This document shows, piece by piece, positions 23,948 to 31,962 of a stretch of DNA of 64,000 nt (the stretch's first letter is position 1; the number at the start of each line of letters is the position of its first letter). Source of the DNA: RGIG4708 sp045538875 (lineage in GTDB: Bacteria > Bacillota > Clostridia > UMGS1810); NCBI GenBank assembly GCA_045538875.1, contig JAZQEG010000007.1, positions 1 to 64,000 on the forward strand. Direction: 5' to 3'. Position numbers and translations under genes: made by a program. The notes under the pieces are model-generated. The model did not search any database, was not told the origin of the DNA, and worked only from the letters and a program-made list of their open reading frames with translations.

Positions 23948-25117
23948 TTAATTTAGATAACCTAACGGATTGGTGTGCGCTCCGTTAACATGAACTTCAA
24001 AGTGAAGGTGCGGGCCTGTTGACATTCCTGTGGAGCCAACCTTTGCTATAACCTGCCCCTGACTTACACTCTGCCCTGCAGACACCAAAAGGCTGCTTGC
24101 GTGAGCATAAAGTGTGGTAATGCCGCCTCCGTGATTGATAATTACGTAGTTGCCGTAACCGCCTGAATTGTACCCCGAAACAAGCACCGTCCCCGCTGCT
24201 GCGGCTACAATGTTTGAGCCGTATGATGCACCGTAGTCCATACCTGTGTGAGTTTTGAGCTTACCTGTAACGGGATGAATACGCGAGCCGTAGTATGATG
24301 TAATAGGACCCGATGCAGGGGTTATCATTTTACCCGAATAGCTGCTTGGCACATTTGCCGAACCGCTTGAGCTTTGCGCTGCAGCAAGGCGTGCAATTTC
24401 TGCTCTGGCAGCAGCTTCGGCTGCCTCCTGCTCTGCAAGTGCTTTTTCAAATGCAGCTTTGTCGTTTTTGAGCGAATCTATCATTTTTTGGCTCTGTGCT
24501 CTTTTTGCCGAAAGTGAGTTCATCTGCGCCGTTTCGTTTGCTTTAAGGTCTACAAGAATCTGCTTTTCTGCCTCAAGCTCTTTTTTGATTGCAGCTATTT
24601 CCTCCTCAACGGCTTTAAGCTCATCAAGTCGCACACTGTCATACTTAACAACCTGCTTTATAATAGAAAAACGTGCAAGCAAATCACTAAATGATTTTGA
24701 ATTGAGCAGCACCTCAAGATATGTTACACTGCCTCGCTCTACCAGCATTTTTGCTCTGGTTGAGTAGCTTTTGTACTGCTCTTTGCTTTGCTGCTCGGCT
24801 TTATTAAGCTCTGCCTCTTTTGCCATGATTTTGGTATTTGATGCATTAATTTTTACATTAAGTGCATCTATCTCTGCCTGAACCTCATCTATTGCAGCGT
24901 CAAGCTTTTTCTTTTCTTTGGAGTTTGCGCTGATTTTGTTGTTTGCGTCGTTAATTTTGTCTTTAAGCTGTTCCTGTTTTGCTTGAGAATCCTTAAGCTT
25001 GCTCTGTGCCGACTGTGCCGATGCAGTAAAAGGCATAATTGTAACTACCGACACTGCCAAAAATGCCACAAGGGCAATGACTGCAAGAATTCTGACAAAA
25101 AGTGAATTTCTTTTCAA
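23948..25117 (-). CDS. EnvC/PcsB-like murein hydrolase: coiled coil plus LytM (M23) domain
   Basis: A 389-residue secreted protein. Residues 1-34 are a signal peptide (ends PFTASA). Residues 35-240 are a long Lys/Glu/Ala-rich coiled coil with a hinge near VERGSVTYLEVLLNSKSFSDLLARFSI. Residues 262-389 form an M23 LytM domain with the zinc residues in HTGMDYG and GPHLHFEVH. The conserved hinge is the segment that contacts FtsX in PcsB and EnvC. Unlike EnvC the catalytic residues are intact, so it is probably an active endopeptidase gated by FtsEX. It lies 28 bases after ftsX. Confidence 0.9.
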   Translation of the reverse strand: MKRNSLFVRILAVIALVAFLAVSVVTIMPFTASAQSAQSKLKDSQAKQEQLKDKINDANNKISANSKEKKKLDAAIDEVQAEIDALNVKINASNTKIMAKEAELNKAEQQSKEQYKSYSTRAKMLVERGSVTYLEVLLNSKSFSDLLARFSIIKQVVKYDSVRLDELKAVEEEIAAIKKELEAEKQILVDLKANETAQMNSLSAKRAQSQKMIDSLKNDKAAFEKALAEQEAAEAAARAEIARLAAAQSSSGSANVPSSYSGKMITPASGPITSYYGSRIHPVTGKLKTHTGMDYGASYGSNIVAAAAGTVLVSGYNSGGYGNYVIINHGGGITTLYAHASSLLVSAGQSVSQGQVIAKVGSTGMSTGPHLHFEVHVNGAHTNPLGYLN

Positions 25118-25145
25118 AGCATTTTCCTCCTAAAGTTTTACAACC

Positions 25146-26045
25146 TTATACTTTAAGGTATCTTCTTACGGAAATGGCACTGCCAAATGCACCTATAAGT
25201 GCCCCGAGCAACAAATACGAAACAAAAATAGTGCTCCATATTTCCGCAAATTTTTTAAGGTTAATTATGCTGCCTATAGCAGCAGTGTTGTCTATTGCCG
25301 AGGTAACTCCCATATAGGCAAACTGAGTAACAAAATACGAAATAACTGCAGCAACAAGCCCCGTTAGTATGCCCTCAATAATAAATGGCCATCTGATGTA
25401 GGCGTCGGTTGCGCCAACGTATTTCATAATGTTGATTTCCCTGCCTCGCGAGTGTACCGCAAGCTTTATTGTGTTTGAAATAATAAACAAGCTGATAAAT
25501 GCAAATATAATAATAATCCACACCGAAATGTGACGGATAATTTGTGTTACATTGTTAACTATGTTTATTACATCCTGACTGTTTTCAATTCGCTCCACGC
25601 CTTGTATTTGCGAAAGCTTTTGTACAACAACCTCGGACTGAGTAATATCCTCAAGTGTAACCTTAAAAGAGTCCGAAATGATGTCTGACGGCAGCCCGCC
25701 AAAATAAACAAGCTCCTCCTCCGAAAGATCTGCCTTAAAGTTTTCAAAGGTCTGTTCCCCTGTTTCAAAGGTGACTCCTGATATTTCGGGGATTTGTTTT
25801 ATCTGGTTGGACATACCCTGAATCATACCGCCGTATTTTGCCTCGTTTGTTATATATACCTGAATTTGACACTGGTTTGCAAGCTGCTCTCCAAGATAAT
25901 TTATATTCATAGTAACAACCATAAATACGCCAAATATAAACAAACATGCGGTAACTACAAAAAGTGATGCAATGGTCATAAGGCCGTTTTTAACCATACC
26001 CTGGCAAGCCTCTGACACAAATCTGCGAAACATTCTAATCGACAT
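25146..26045 (-). CDS. ftsX: Cell-division protein FtsX
   Basis: A 299-residue FtsX. TM1 (about residues 22-45), a large extracellular loop (about 50-190) with the usual YLGEQLANQCQIQVYI entry, then three further TMs in the permease domain, with AVHSRGREINIMKYVGATDAYIRWPFIIEGI before TM3. I chose the ATG at 26045 (after AAGGTGG), which overlaps the end of ftsE by 11 bases; this is translational coupling. FtsX transmits ATP-driven movement of FtsE to the extracellular hydrolase encoded next. Confidence 0.93.
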   Translation of the reverse strand: MSIRMFRRFVSEACQGMVKNGLMTIASLFVVTACLFIFGVFMVVTMNINYLGEQLANQCQIQVYITNEAKYGGMIQGMSNQIKQIPEISGVTFETGEQTFENFKADLSEEELVYFGGLPSDIISDSFKVTLEDITQSEVVVQKLSQIQGVERIENSQDVINIVNNVTQIIRHISVWIIIIFAFISLFIISNTIKLAVHSRGREINIMKYVGATDAYIRWPFIIEGILTGLVAAVISYFVTQFAYMGVTSAIDNTAAIGSIINLKKFAEIWSTIFVSYLLLGALIGAFGSAISVRRYLKV

Positions 26046-26721
26046 AACTGTACCCACCTTTTTTTTCATCGTGCTTAACCTTGCCGCCCTCAATGACAAT
26101 AACTCTTTTTTGCATACTGTCAACTATTTTTTCGGCATGGGTTGCCATCACAACGGTAGTACCCCTGCGGTTGATTGCGTCCATTATGTCCATAATTTCA
26201 AGTGCGGTGTCGGGGTCGAGGTTGCCAGTGGGCTCGTCTGCAATAAGCACTGCAGGGTTGTTTACAATAGCTCTTGCAATTGCAACTCTCTGCTGCTCAC
26301 CGCCCGACAGCTGGTTTGGGTACATTTTTGCTTTGTGAGCAAGGCCAACCATACTAAGCACCGCCGGAACATTTTTGCGTATTTCGCGGGCAGATGCGCC
26401 TACAATTTCCATCGCATATGCAACATTTTCCTGGGCTGTTTTGTTTGGAAGCAGGCGAAAATCCTGAAACACTACGCCGAGAGTTCTGCGAAAATACGGA
26501 ATGTCCTTGCGCCTAAGGTCGCCAACATTAATTCCGTTTATATAAATGCCGCCTTGTGTCTGGTCAAGCTCCTTCATCATAAGCTTGATAATGGTGGATT
26601 TGCCTGCAGCAGAGCTGCCCACAAGAAATACAAATTCACCCTTTTCGATATGAAAGCTAACATCGGACAATGCGATGTAGCCATTTTCATACGTTTTACT
26701 TACATTATCAAAAATAATCAT
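26035..26721 (-). CDS. ftsE: Cell-division ATP-binding protein FtsE
   Basis: A 228-residue ABC ATPase with Walker A (GSSAAGKST), Q-loop (VFQDFRLLPNKTAQENVAYAMEI), signature LSGGEQQRVAIARA and Walker B VLIADEPTGNLDP. The spacing and the QDFRLLPNKT segment are typical of FtsE. It powers FtsX at the septum. The ATG follows GAGGTAC and lies 7 bases from the stop of the upstream regulator gene, so the regulator is very likely in the same transcript. Confidence 0.94.
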   Translation of the reverse strand: MIIFDNVSKTYENGYIALSDVSFHIEKGEFVFLVGSSAAGKSTIIKLMMKELDQTQGGIYINGINVGDLRRKDIPYFRRTLGVVFQDFRLLPNKTAQENVAYAMEIVGASAREIRKNVPAVLSMVGLAHKAKMYPNQLSGGEQQRVAIARAIVNNPAVLIADEPTGNLDPDTALEIMDIMDAINRRGTTVVMATHAEKIVDSMQKRVIVIEGGKVKHDEKKGGYSYVD

Positions 26722-26728
26722 TTGTACC

Positions 26729-27814
26729 TCACAGTTTTGTTGAGTTTGAATAAAGATACTTGTTAACCATCATGGCAACCTTAAATATAAGTGCCTGGTC
26801 AAATTCTCTTAAATCAAGCCCTGTAATTTTCTGGATTTTGTCAAGTCTGTAAACAAGTGTATTCCTGTGCACATAAAGCTGTCTTGAAGTTTCCGATACA
26901 TTAAGGTTGTTTTCAAAGAATTTTTGAATTGTGTAAATAATTTCCTGGTCAAGTTCTTCTATATCACCTTTTTTAAACACCTCAGACAAAAACAGCTTGC
27001 ACAAAGTTGTAGGAAGCTGATATATAAGTCTGCCTATGCCCAAATCCTCATAGCTGAGAATGTACTTTTCGTCATCAAATACACTGCCAACCTCAAGGGC
27101 AACTCGTGCCTCTTCAAACGAGCGGGCAATGTCCTTGATGTTTGTAACAACAGTGCCTATACCAACGGTGGCCTTTGTCATTACTTCGGAATGTATGGTG
27201 TTTGAAAGCTCTTTTGCCATGGTCTGAAGTGCAGATACATCTGTTTCTCCATCAAGGCATTTTACAAGAGCAACGCTGTTTTCATCAATGCTTACAACAA
27301 AGTCATCCTGCTTGTTGGGATACATACTTTCAATAAGCTCCAGCACAGAATAATCGGCATTTCTCTTTGTTTCAACAAGGAACACAACGCGGTGTGCGTC
27401 AATAGGTATATGCAGCTCTGCAGCCTTTGCCAAAACATCTCCGGGCAAAATGTTGCCAAGAAGAAAGTTTTTGATAAAGTTGAGCTTGTCGTACTTGTCA
27501 TCATACAAAGATTTTACCGATGAGAGGCTGACATCAAGTATATCTGCATAATTTCTGGCAACGGCATCATCACCCTTGACAAAAATTATGTACTCGGCTT
27601 TTCCCATTTCAACAACAGGCTTGTATGTAAAGCCGTTGTATGTAAATGTGTCGGTATTATCCTCTGTAAAAGAAAGCACGCAGTCAAGGTCATTGCGGCT
27701 TATGCATCCGTCACTTGATGCAACAACAAAGCCATCTGCAGTAATAATACCCAAATCTCTGTTCATAACATCCTTCATCTGATGTGTTATTTGCTGAAAA
27801 AGTCTTGCATTCAT
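26729..27814 (-). CDS. CdaR/PucR-type transcriptional regulator
   Basis: A 361-residue protein. The N-terminal 130 residues resemble the CdaR sugar-diacid recognition domain (MNARLFQQITHQMKDVMNRDLGIITADGFVVASSDG). Residues 140-290 are a GGDEF-like/CdaR middle domain (ATVGIGTVVTNIKDIARSFEEARVALEVG). The C-terminus has the PucR helix-turn-helix (LNVSETSRQLYVHRNTLVYRLDKIQKITGLDLREFDQALIF). I chose the ATG at 27814 with GAGGTGG upstream. Family members usually sense sugar acids or purine breakdown products; here the gene directly precedes ftsE and no sugar-acid genes are present. The regulator might control the division operon or itself; this is inference. Confidence 0.87.
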   Translation of the reverse strand: MNARLFQQITHQMKDVMNRDLGIITADGFVVASSDGCISRNDLDCVLSFTEDNTDTFTYNGFTYKPVVEMGKAEYIIFVKGDDAVARNYADILDVSLSSVKSLYDDKYDKLNFIKNFLLGNILPGDVLAKAAELHIPIDAHRVVFLVETKRNADYSVLELIESMYPNKQDDFVVSIDENSVALVKCLDGETDVSALQTMAKELSNTIHSEVMTKATVGIGTVVTNIKDIARSFEEARVALEVGSVFDDEKYILSYEDLGIGRLIYQLPTTLCKLFLSEVFKKGDIEELDQEIIYTIQKFFENNLNVSETSRQLYVHRNTLVYRLDKIQKITGLDLREFDQALIFKVAMMVNKYLYSNSTKL

Positions 27815-28129
27815 AAATGCCACCTCATCTTATAGTAATAAGTATAACAATTGTACAAAACAATTTAATACCTATTATATTATAAATGTTTTTTGTGCAA
27901 TTTGCAATAAAAGCAAAAAATCTTTTAAAAACAATGTGCATTTTGCTCATTTGTAATTCGAGATAGACTGTTTTTTTGTGCATTTGTTATAAATTATACA
28001 TCATTTTTTGATTTGAGTTGTTACTAAACTGTTAATATTTTATCGTGTTTTTGCACATTTGTGTCATAAAACACAAAATTTTATAGTACATTTATCATAA
28101 GATTAGTTTTGTAAAGGGGGACAAAGCTT
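27815..28129. promoter_or_regulatory. AT-rich divergent control region with four TGTGCA/TGCACA motifs
   Basis: This 315-base gap between divergent genes (regulator leftward, bofA rightward) has no coding potential. TGTGCA occurs at 27894, 27935 and 27977 and its reverse complement TGCACA at 28052, mostly beside TTTG or T-runs. These are candidate operator half-sites, plausibly for the adjacent regulator. A near-match to a sigma-E -10 (CATAAGAT, 28097-28104) lies before bofA but lacks a convincing -35. Confidence 0.4.
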
Positions 28130-28396
28130 ATGCCCGAAATCACCGCAGCAACAATTATGGGATATTTTTTGGGGATTGTGATAATTGTGGTAAGTGCAAA
28201 ATTGTTTTTTGCACCGTTTAAGCTGGCACTAAAAATATTTGTAAACAGCGTAGTTGGCGGGATTGCTATGTTTGTAATAAATTCGCTGCCCTTTCTTGGA
28301 ATAAGCATGGGTATAAACCTTGTATCTGCGCTTGTTGTGGGGATACTTGGCATACCCGGGCTATGCCTTTTGCTTATGGCTCAGGTTTTTTTCTGA
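28130..28396 (+). CDS. bofA: Pro-sigma-K processing inhibitor BofA
   Basis: An 88-residue integral membrane protein, the usual BofA length (about 87). The C-terminal half, VNSVVGGIAMFVINSLPFLGISMGINLVSALVVGILGIPGLCLLLMAQVFF, has the family pattern including the conserved GIPG. In Bacillus BofA sits in the outer forespore membrane and holds the SpoIVFB protease inactive until SpoIVB signals from the forespore. spoIVB lies 2.2 kb away here, on the opposite strand. The ATG follows AAAGGGGG. Confidence 0.88.
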   Translation: MPEITAATIMGYFLGIVIIVVSAKLFFAPFKLALKIFVNSVVGGIAMFVINSLPFLGISMGINLVSALVVGILGIPGLCLLLMAQVFF

Positions 28397-28541
28397 TATA
28401 TACAACAACATATACAACATACAAGCTGTTTTTTGTGAAAATGCACGATATTTGTATTTTTTTTTAAAAAATCTATATACAACACAAAAATTTTGTGATA
28501 AAATGTTTTCGTTAACAAAAATATACAAAGGGGAATGTACC

Positions 28542-29225
28542 ATGAAAAAAGTTTATGAAGGAAAAACAAAAGACGTTTACAGCCTTGATAACGGCAATGT
28601 AATGCTCAAATTTAAAGACGACTGCACAGGTAAGGACGGCGTCTTTGATCCGGGCGAAAATTCTGTTGGCCTTACTATCGAAGGTATTGGCAAAGCCAAC
28701 CTCGAAACATCTGTTCATTATTTTGAACTGCTCAAAAAAGCAGGCATCAAAACTCACTATGTAAGTGCTGATATTGAAAATGCTACTATGGAAGTTCTTC
28801 CCGCTACTGTATTTGGGCACGGCCTCGAGGTTATATGCCGCCTTGTTGCAACAGGAAGCTTTATCCGCAGATACGGCGAATATATGGCAGACGGCACAGC
28901 TCTCCCTGGTGGCTATGTTGAATGTACATTCAAAAATGACGAAAAGGGTGACCCGCTTGTTACAGGTGAAGGACTTGCAGCACTCGGTGTTATGAGCCCC
29001 GAAATGTTTGAAAGCATGAAAGAGCAGACTCTTAAAATTACAAAAATTGTAGCTGATGACCTTAAGGAAATTGGCCTTGACCTCTGGGATATTAAATTCG
29101 AGTTTGGCTACAACAACAATGAGGTTATTCTTATAGACGAAATTGCTTCGGGCAATATGAGAGTATACAAAGACGGTAAAATTGTTGAGCCGGTAGAACT
29201 CACAAAGCTTATCCTTAACAGATAA
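28542..29225 (+). CDS. purC: SAICAR synthetase (short form)
   Basis: A 227-residue PurC. It begins MKKVYEGKTKDVYSLDNG and keeps the substrate and ATP-binding segments (EVICRLVATGSFIRRYG, LVTGEGLAALG, LIDEIASGNMRVY). It catalyses ATP-dependent condensation of CAIR with aspartate in purine synthesis. I chose the ATG at 28542 after AAAGGGGAATG; an in-frame ATG at 28320 would lie inside bofA. No other purine gene is adjacent and no purine riboswitch is visible in the 145-base leader, so it is not part of a pur operon here. Confidence 0.94.
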   Translation: MKKVYEGKTKDVYSLDNGNVMLKFKDDCTGKDGVFDPGENSVGLTIEGIGKANLETSVHYFELLKKAGIKTHYVSADIENATMEVLPATVFGHGLEVICRLVATGSFIRRYGEYMADGTALPGGYVECTFKNDEKGDPLVTGEGLAALGVMSPEMFESMKEQTLKITKIVADDLKEIGLDLWDIKFEFGYNNNEVILIDEIASGNMRVYKDGKIVEPVELTKLILNR

Positions 29226-29284
29226 GGTCGGTGAATTGGGCGAAGACCGCAGAAAGACTGATTTTTTAATATGCTTTATCTACG

Positions 29285-29316
29285 AAGGAACTCGCAAAAA
29301 CGAGTTCCTTTTTTGT
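29285..29316 (+). terminator. Terminator of purC
   Basis: AAGGAACTCG and CGAGTTCCTT pair around six bases and are followed by TTTTTTGTTTT. It lies 60 bases past the stop. Confidence 0.92.
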
Positions 29317-29329
29317 TTTCTTTCTTCTA

Positions 29330-29460
29330 TGAACGAACTTCACCCTCGCCGTACCATCGTACGCCTTCGGGCAAGCCCAAAACAAGTTTTGTATTCAGTT
29401 CGTCCATTCTTCATCCAAATTCCCTCGACCTTTTTCTCCCGATGGATTCGGCAAATACCA
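29330..29460. other. Structured intergenic segment between two terminators
   Basis: No gene is supported here. The segment contains an outer inverted repeat (ACGAACT near 29332 and AGTTCGT near 29397) enclosing three small hairpins: GTAC-CATC-GTAC, GGGC-AA-GCCC and CAAAAC-AA-GTTTTG. A further ATCCA/TGGAT pairing follows (about 29414-29445). Its base composition is less AT-rich than nearby spacers. It could be a decayed repeat or an RNA with a branched fold; nothing shows that it is transcribed. Confidence 0.4.
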
Positions 29461-29480
29461 AAAAATATATGTTTTAAAAC

Positions 29481-29517
29481 AAAAAGCAAAGAGTATCAAG
29501 ACTCTTTGCTTTTTTTA
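29481..29517. terminator. Bidirectional terminator after the DMT transporter gene
   Basis: AAAAAGCAAAGAGT and ACTCTTTGCTTTTT form a 14-bp perfect stem around ATCAAG with T-runs in both directions. It serves the leftward transporter gene and would also stop rightward read-through. Confidence 0.9.
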
Positions 29518-29591
29518 TTTCTATTACTGCAAATTCATAAGGCAGGATATAATCTATGTAAATTTTTTTGCCGTTTTGTGACCTTTACAGT

Positions 29592-30437
29592 TTACAAATT
29601 GAGCAACACCACCGATATTGTGCCCATTATGTAACCAACTATCTGCAACCTTGTAAGCCGCTCCTTATATACAAACACAGCTACAAAAAAACCTATTACA
29701 ACTCCGCCCGCCGACATACTTGGATACAGTATAATGCTTGGGACACTGCCAACCAACACCATTACAAGCATATTTACAATTGCATTTGCCGCACCGCAGC
29801 CCGCACCCAGTGCAAAGCAATTTTTAAATCCGGCTTTTTGTTTTGATGCTGCAATTGCAATTATCATAAACACAATGCAAAGCGCAAGGGATATTATCAT
29901 AAACTCATTTTTGTATGCTCCATTATAGGTGTGCTGCTGCATTTTTTGAAAAACAGAGCAAAAGCCATTGCCGCAAAAAGCAAAAATCACATAAATCAGC
30001 CATTTTATATTAATTGACGAATTGTCACCTTTTTTGTTTATAAAAAAAAGTGAAACAAGCAGTAATATAAGTCCTGTTACACCAATAGTACCCAATGTAT
30101 CACCATATGCAAAAACCCCGTGAAATGCAGGGATAACTAGTGAGTATGACGTAATAAGCATTGTAATAGACATCGGCCCGTTGCCAATTGCCAAAACGCT
30201 ACCTGCAAGAGCAAGCGCATATGATACTGCAAAACCCACAGCATATGGAACAATGCCCCTAACAAAATTGAACCTTAACCCTGAGCATGCCACAAAAAAT
30301 AAAAGTGCAAATACACAACACACCAACGAAAACAAAAATGCATTTGGTGTTTGTGCTTTTATGTTATACTGCTTGCGAAAAATATTTTGCAACGAAATGC
30401 ATATAACAACTACTGCAAGCAACAAATACTGCAACAT
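29592..30437 (-). CDS. DMT-superfamily (EamA-like) membrane transporter
   Basis: A 281-residue hydrophobic protein with about ten predicted transmembrane helices in two halves of five, as in the drug/metabolite transporter superfamily. The second half carries SIILYPSMSAGGVVIGFFVAVFVYKERLTRLQIVGYIMGTISVVLL, the typical EamA ending with a conserved Glu. The ATG at 30437 follows GGGGGTGAT. The substrate is unknown. It lies where spo0A follows spoIVB in many spore formers, but shares no function with them that can be seen. Confidence 0.82.
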   Translation of the reverse strand: MLQYLLLAVVVICISLQNIFRKQYNIKAQTPNAFLFSLVCCVFALLFFVACSGLRFNFVRGIVPYAVGFAVSYALALAGSVLAIGNGPMSITMLITSYSLVIPAFHGVFAYGDTLGTIGVTGLILLLVSLFFINKKGDNSSINIKWLIYVIFAFCGNGFCSVFQKMQQHTYNGAYKNEFMIISLALCIVFMIIAIAASKQKAGFKNCFALGAGCGAANAIVNMLVMVLVGSVPSIILYPSMSAGGVVIGFFVAVFVYKERLTRLQIVGYIMGTISVVLLNL

Positions 30438-30495
30438 AATCACCCCCAAAGCAAATAAAACAATTGTTGCAACTTAATTATAATGGTAAAAACAA

Positions 30496-30535
30496 AAAAA
30501 CGCAATGCTTGATTTCGACAAAACATTGCGTTTTT
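30496..30535 (-). terminator. Terminator of spoIVB
   Basis: AAAAACGCAATG and CATTGCGTTTTT pair around 16 bases, with T-runs at the end on either strand; 26 bases past the spoIVB stop. Confidence 0.8.
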
Positions 30536-30560
30536 ATATACACTTTGTTTTTTTAAACAA

Positions 30561-31784
30561 TCAGTTCCCCTCAGCCAGCATGTTTTCAATAAATATCCCA
30601 TAACCTCTTGTTGGATCATTCACAAAAACATGTGTCACAGCTCCGATGAGTTTACCATTCTGAACGATTGGGCTACCTGACATTCCCTGTACTATACCGC
30701 CCGTTTTGGCAAGCAAATCTGTATCTGTAATATGAATTACCATGGCCTTGCTGCCGCCGGAGCCATAAGGGAGTATTTTTTCTATTTGTATATCATACTG
30801 CTGTGTATTTTGATCCTCAACACTGCTCAAAATATATGCAGCACCCTCTGTAACCTCGTCCTTTACAGCCATAGGGATTGCATTTTGCATGCTGCAAAAT
30901 GCACCGTCAGAAGTACCAAAAATTCCGCAGCTTGCATTTTTGCTTACACTGCCAAGTATGTCGCCTCCTGCAAAAGCTCCGTGCATTTCGCCGGGGCTGC
31001 CGCGCCTGCCCTTTACCACATTTATTATTTTGGCGTTTTCAACACTTCCCGACTTTGCAGGAAACAAAATCCCATCACTCTCAATGCCATGTCCAAGAGC
31101 ACCAAAAGTGTTGTTTTGAGGGCAATAATAGGTGAGTGTGCCTATGCCCGCTATGCTGTCACGGACAGTTAGTCCAACCTTGTATTTGCCGCTTGTATTT
31201 TCTATAACAGGAGTAACTGTTTGTGAGTAAGTTTTTTTGTTTCGCTCAAATTGAATGTTTACGCTGTTGCCTCCGCAATTTTCTACCACTTTGCAAAAAT
31301 CATAAATGTCTTCCAAATTTTTTCCGTTTGCCTGCTTTATTATATCGCCGCTTTTTATATCAAGCTTTTCACAGGGGCTTGAAAGCTTGCCGTTTTCGTT
31401 TTGAAAAGAGGTTTTTTGTACAACCACAATGCCTCCTGCATATATTTTTACTCCAATTGAGTTGCCGCAGGGCACAAGAAAATTTTTGGGTATTGTGCTT
31501 ACATTTACATCTTTTATATCAATACCAAAAAGCGAAACAGTGGATACTCCGCTTGTACTTATGCTTCCGTCTGAGTTAACCTCTCCGCTTTTTGCTGCAG
31601 CGGTATTAAGTGCTAAAAACTCCGAGAGCACACCATACTTATCAAAATTATAGTTTTCGCCCTCTATTACAAATATATTATCAGGAATTTTGATGCATAT
31701 ATAGCCTATCCTTGCACCAAGGGCACATACTGTCACACCAAAAGAACATAATAATATTTTTGAAATTGATTTTAGTTTTTTCAT
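30561..31784 (-). CDS. spoIVB: SpoIVB sporulation signalling peptidase
   Basis: A 407-residue protein. An N-terminal membrane anchor (residues 6-32) is followed by a PDZ domain (about 105-190, GGIVVVQKTSF...LDIKSGDIIKQANGK) and an S55 serine protease domain. Catalytic residues expected for SpoIVB are visible: His near 232 (GALGHGI) and Ser near 369 (GIVQGMSGSPIVQNGK), with the C-terminal AVTHVFVNDPTRGYGIFIENML signature. Made in the forespore, it triggers sigma-K activation by cutting SpoIVFA/BofA. The ATG at 31784 follows AAGGAAGG. Sequences like a sigma-F/G promoter (GCATA, then GGTTAATTT) lie upstream on the minus strand but are weak. spo0A, its usual neighbour, is 20 kb away. Confidence 0.94.
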   Translation of the reverse strand: MKKLKSISKILLCSFGVTVCALGARIGYICIKIPDNIFVIEGENYNFDKYGVLSEFLALNTAAAKSGEVNSDGSISTSGVSTVSLFGIDIKDVNVSTIPKNFLVPCGNSIGVKIYAGGIVVVQKTSFQNENGKLSSPCEKLDIKSGDIIKQANGKNLEDIYDFCKVVENCGGNSVNIQFERNKKTYSQTVTPVIENTSGKYKVGLTVRDSIAGIGTLTYYCPQNNTFGALGHGIESDGILFPAKSGSVENAKIINVVKGRRGSPGEMHGAFAGGDILGSVSKNASCGIFGTSDGAFCSMQNAIPMAVKDEVTEGAAYILSSVEDQNTQQYDIQIEKILPYGSGGSKAMVIHITDTDLLAKTGGIVQGMSGSPIVQNGKLIGAVTHVFVNDPTRGYGIFIENMLAEGN

Positions 31785-31891
31785 ATTCACCTTCCTTTGT
31801 TTGATTAAAAATTAATTTTTATCATTAGTTAAATTAACCACAAAACAAGCATTTATGCCTATTAAAATTTAGCAAAATCTCAAAAATTACC

Positions 31892-31920
31892 TTGATTTTT
31901 AAGCACTTAACAGTTATAAT
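31892..31920 (+). promoter_or_regulatory. Sigma-A promoter of the polysaccharide deacetylase
   Basis: TTGATT (31892-31897) and TATAAT (31915-31920) with a 17-base spacer, 43 bases before the start codon. Confidence 0.75.
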
Positions 31921-31962
31921 AAAATTAGGTATACTAAAGACTAAATCAGGAGGAAAAACGTG

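Noticed and set aside
25972..26766. 264-residue open frame on the plus strand
   Set aside because: Antisense to ftsX and ftsE, which are unambiguous; Cys/His/Asn-rich shadow translation.
28397..28541. Purine riboswitch before purC
   Set aside because: No conserved purine aptamer core in the 145-base leader.
29236..29634. 132-residue open frame after purC
   Set aside because: Crosses two terminators and the end of the transporter gene; no start signal.
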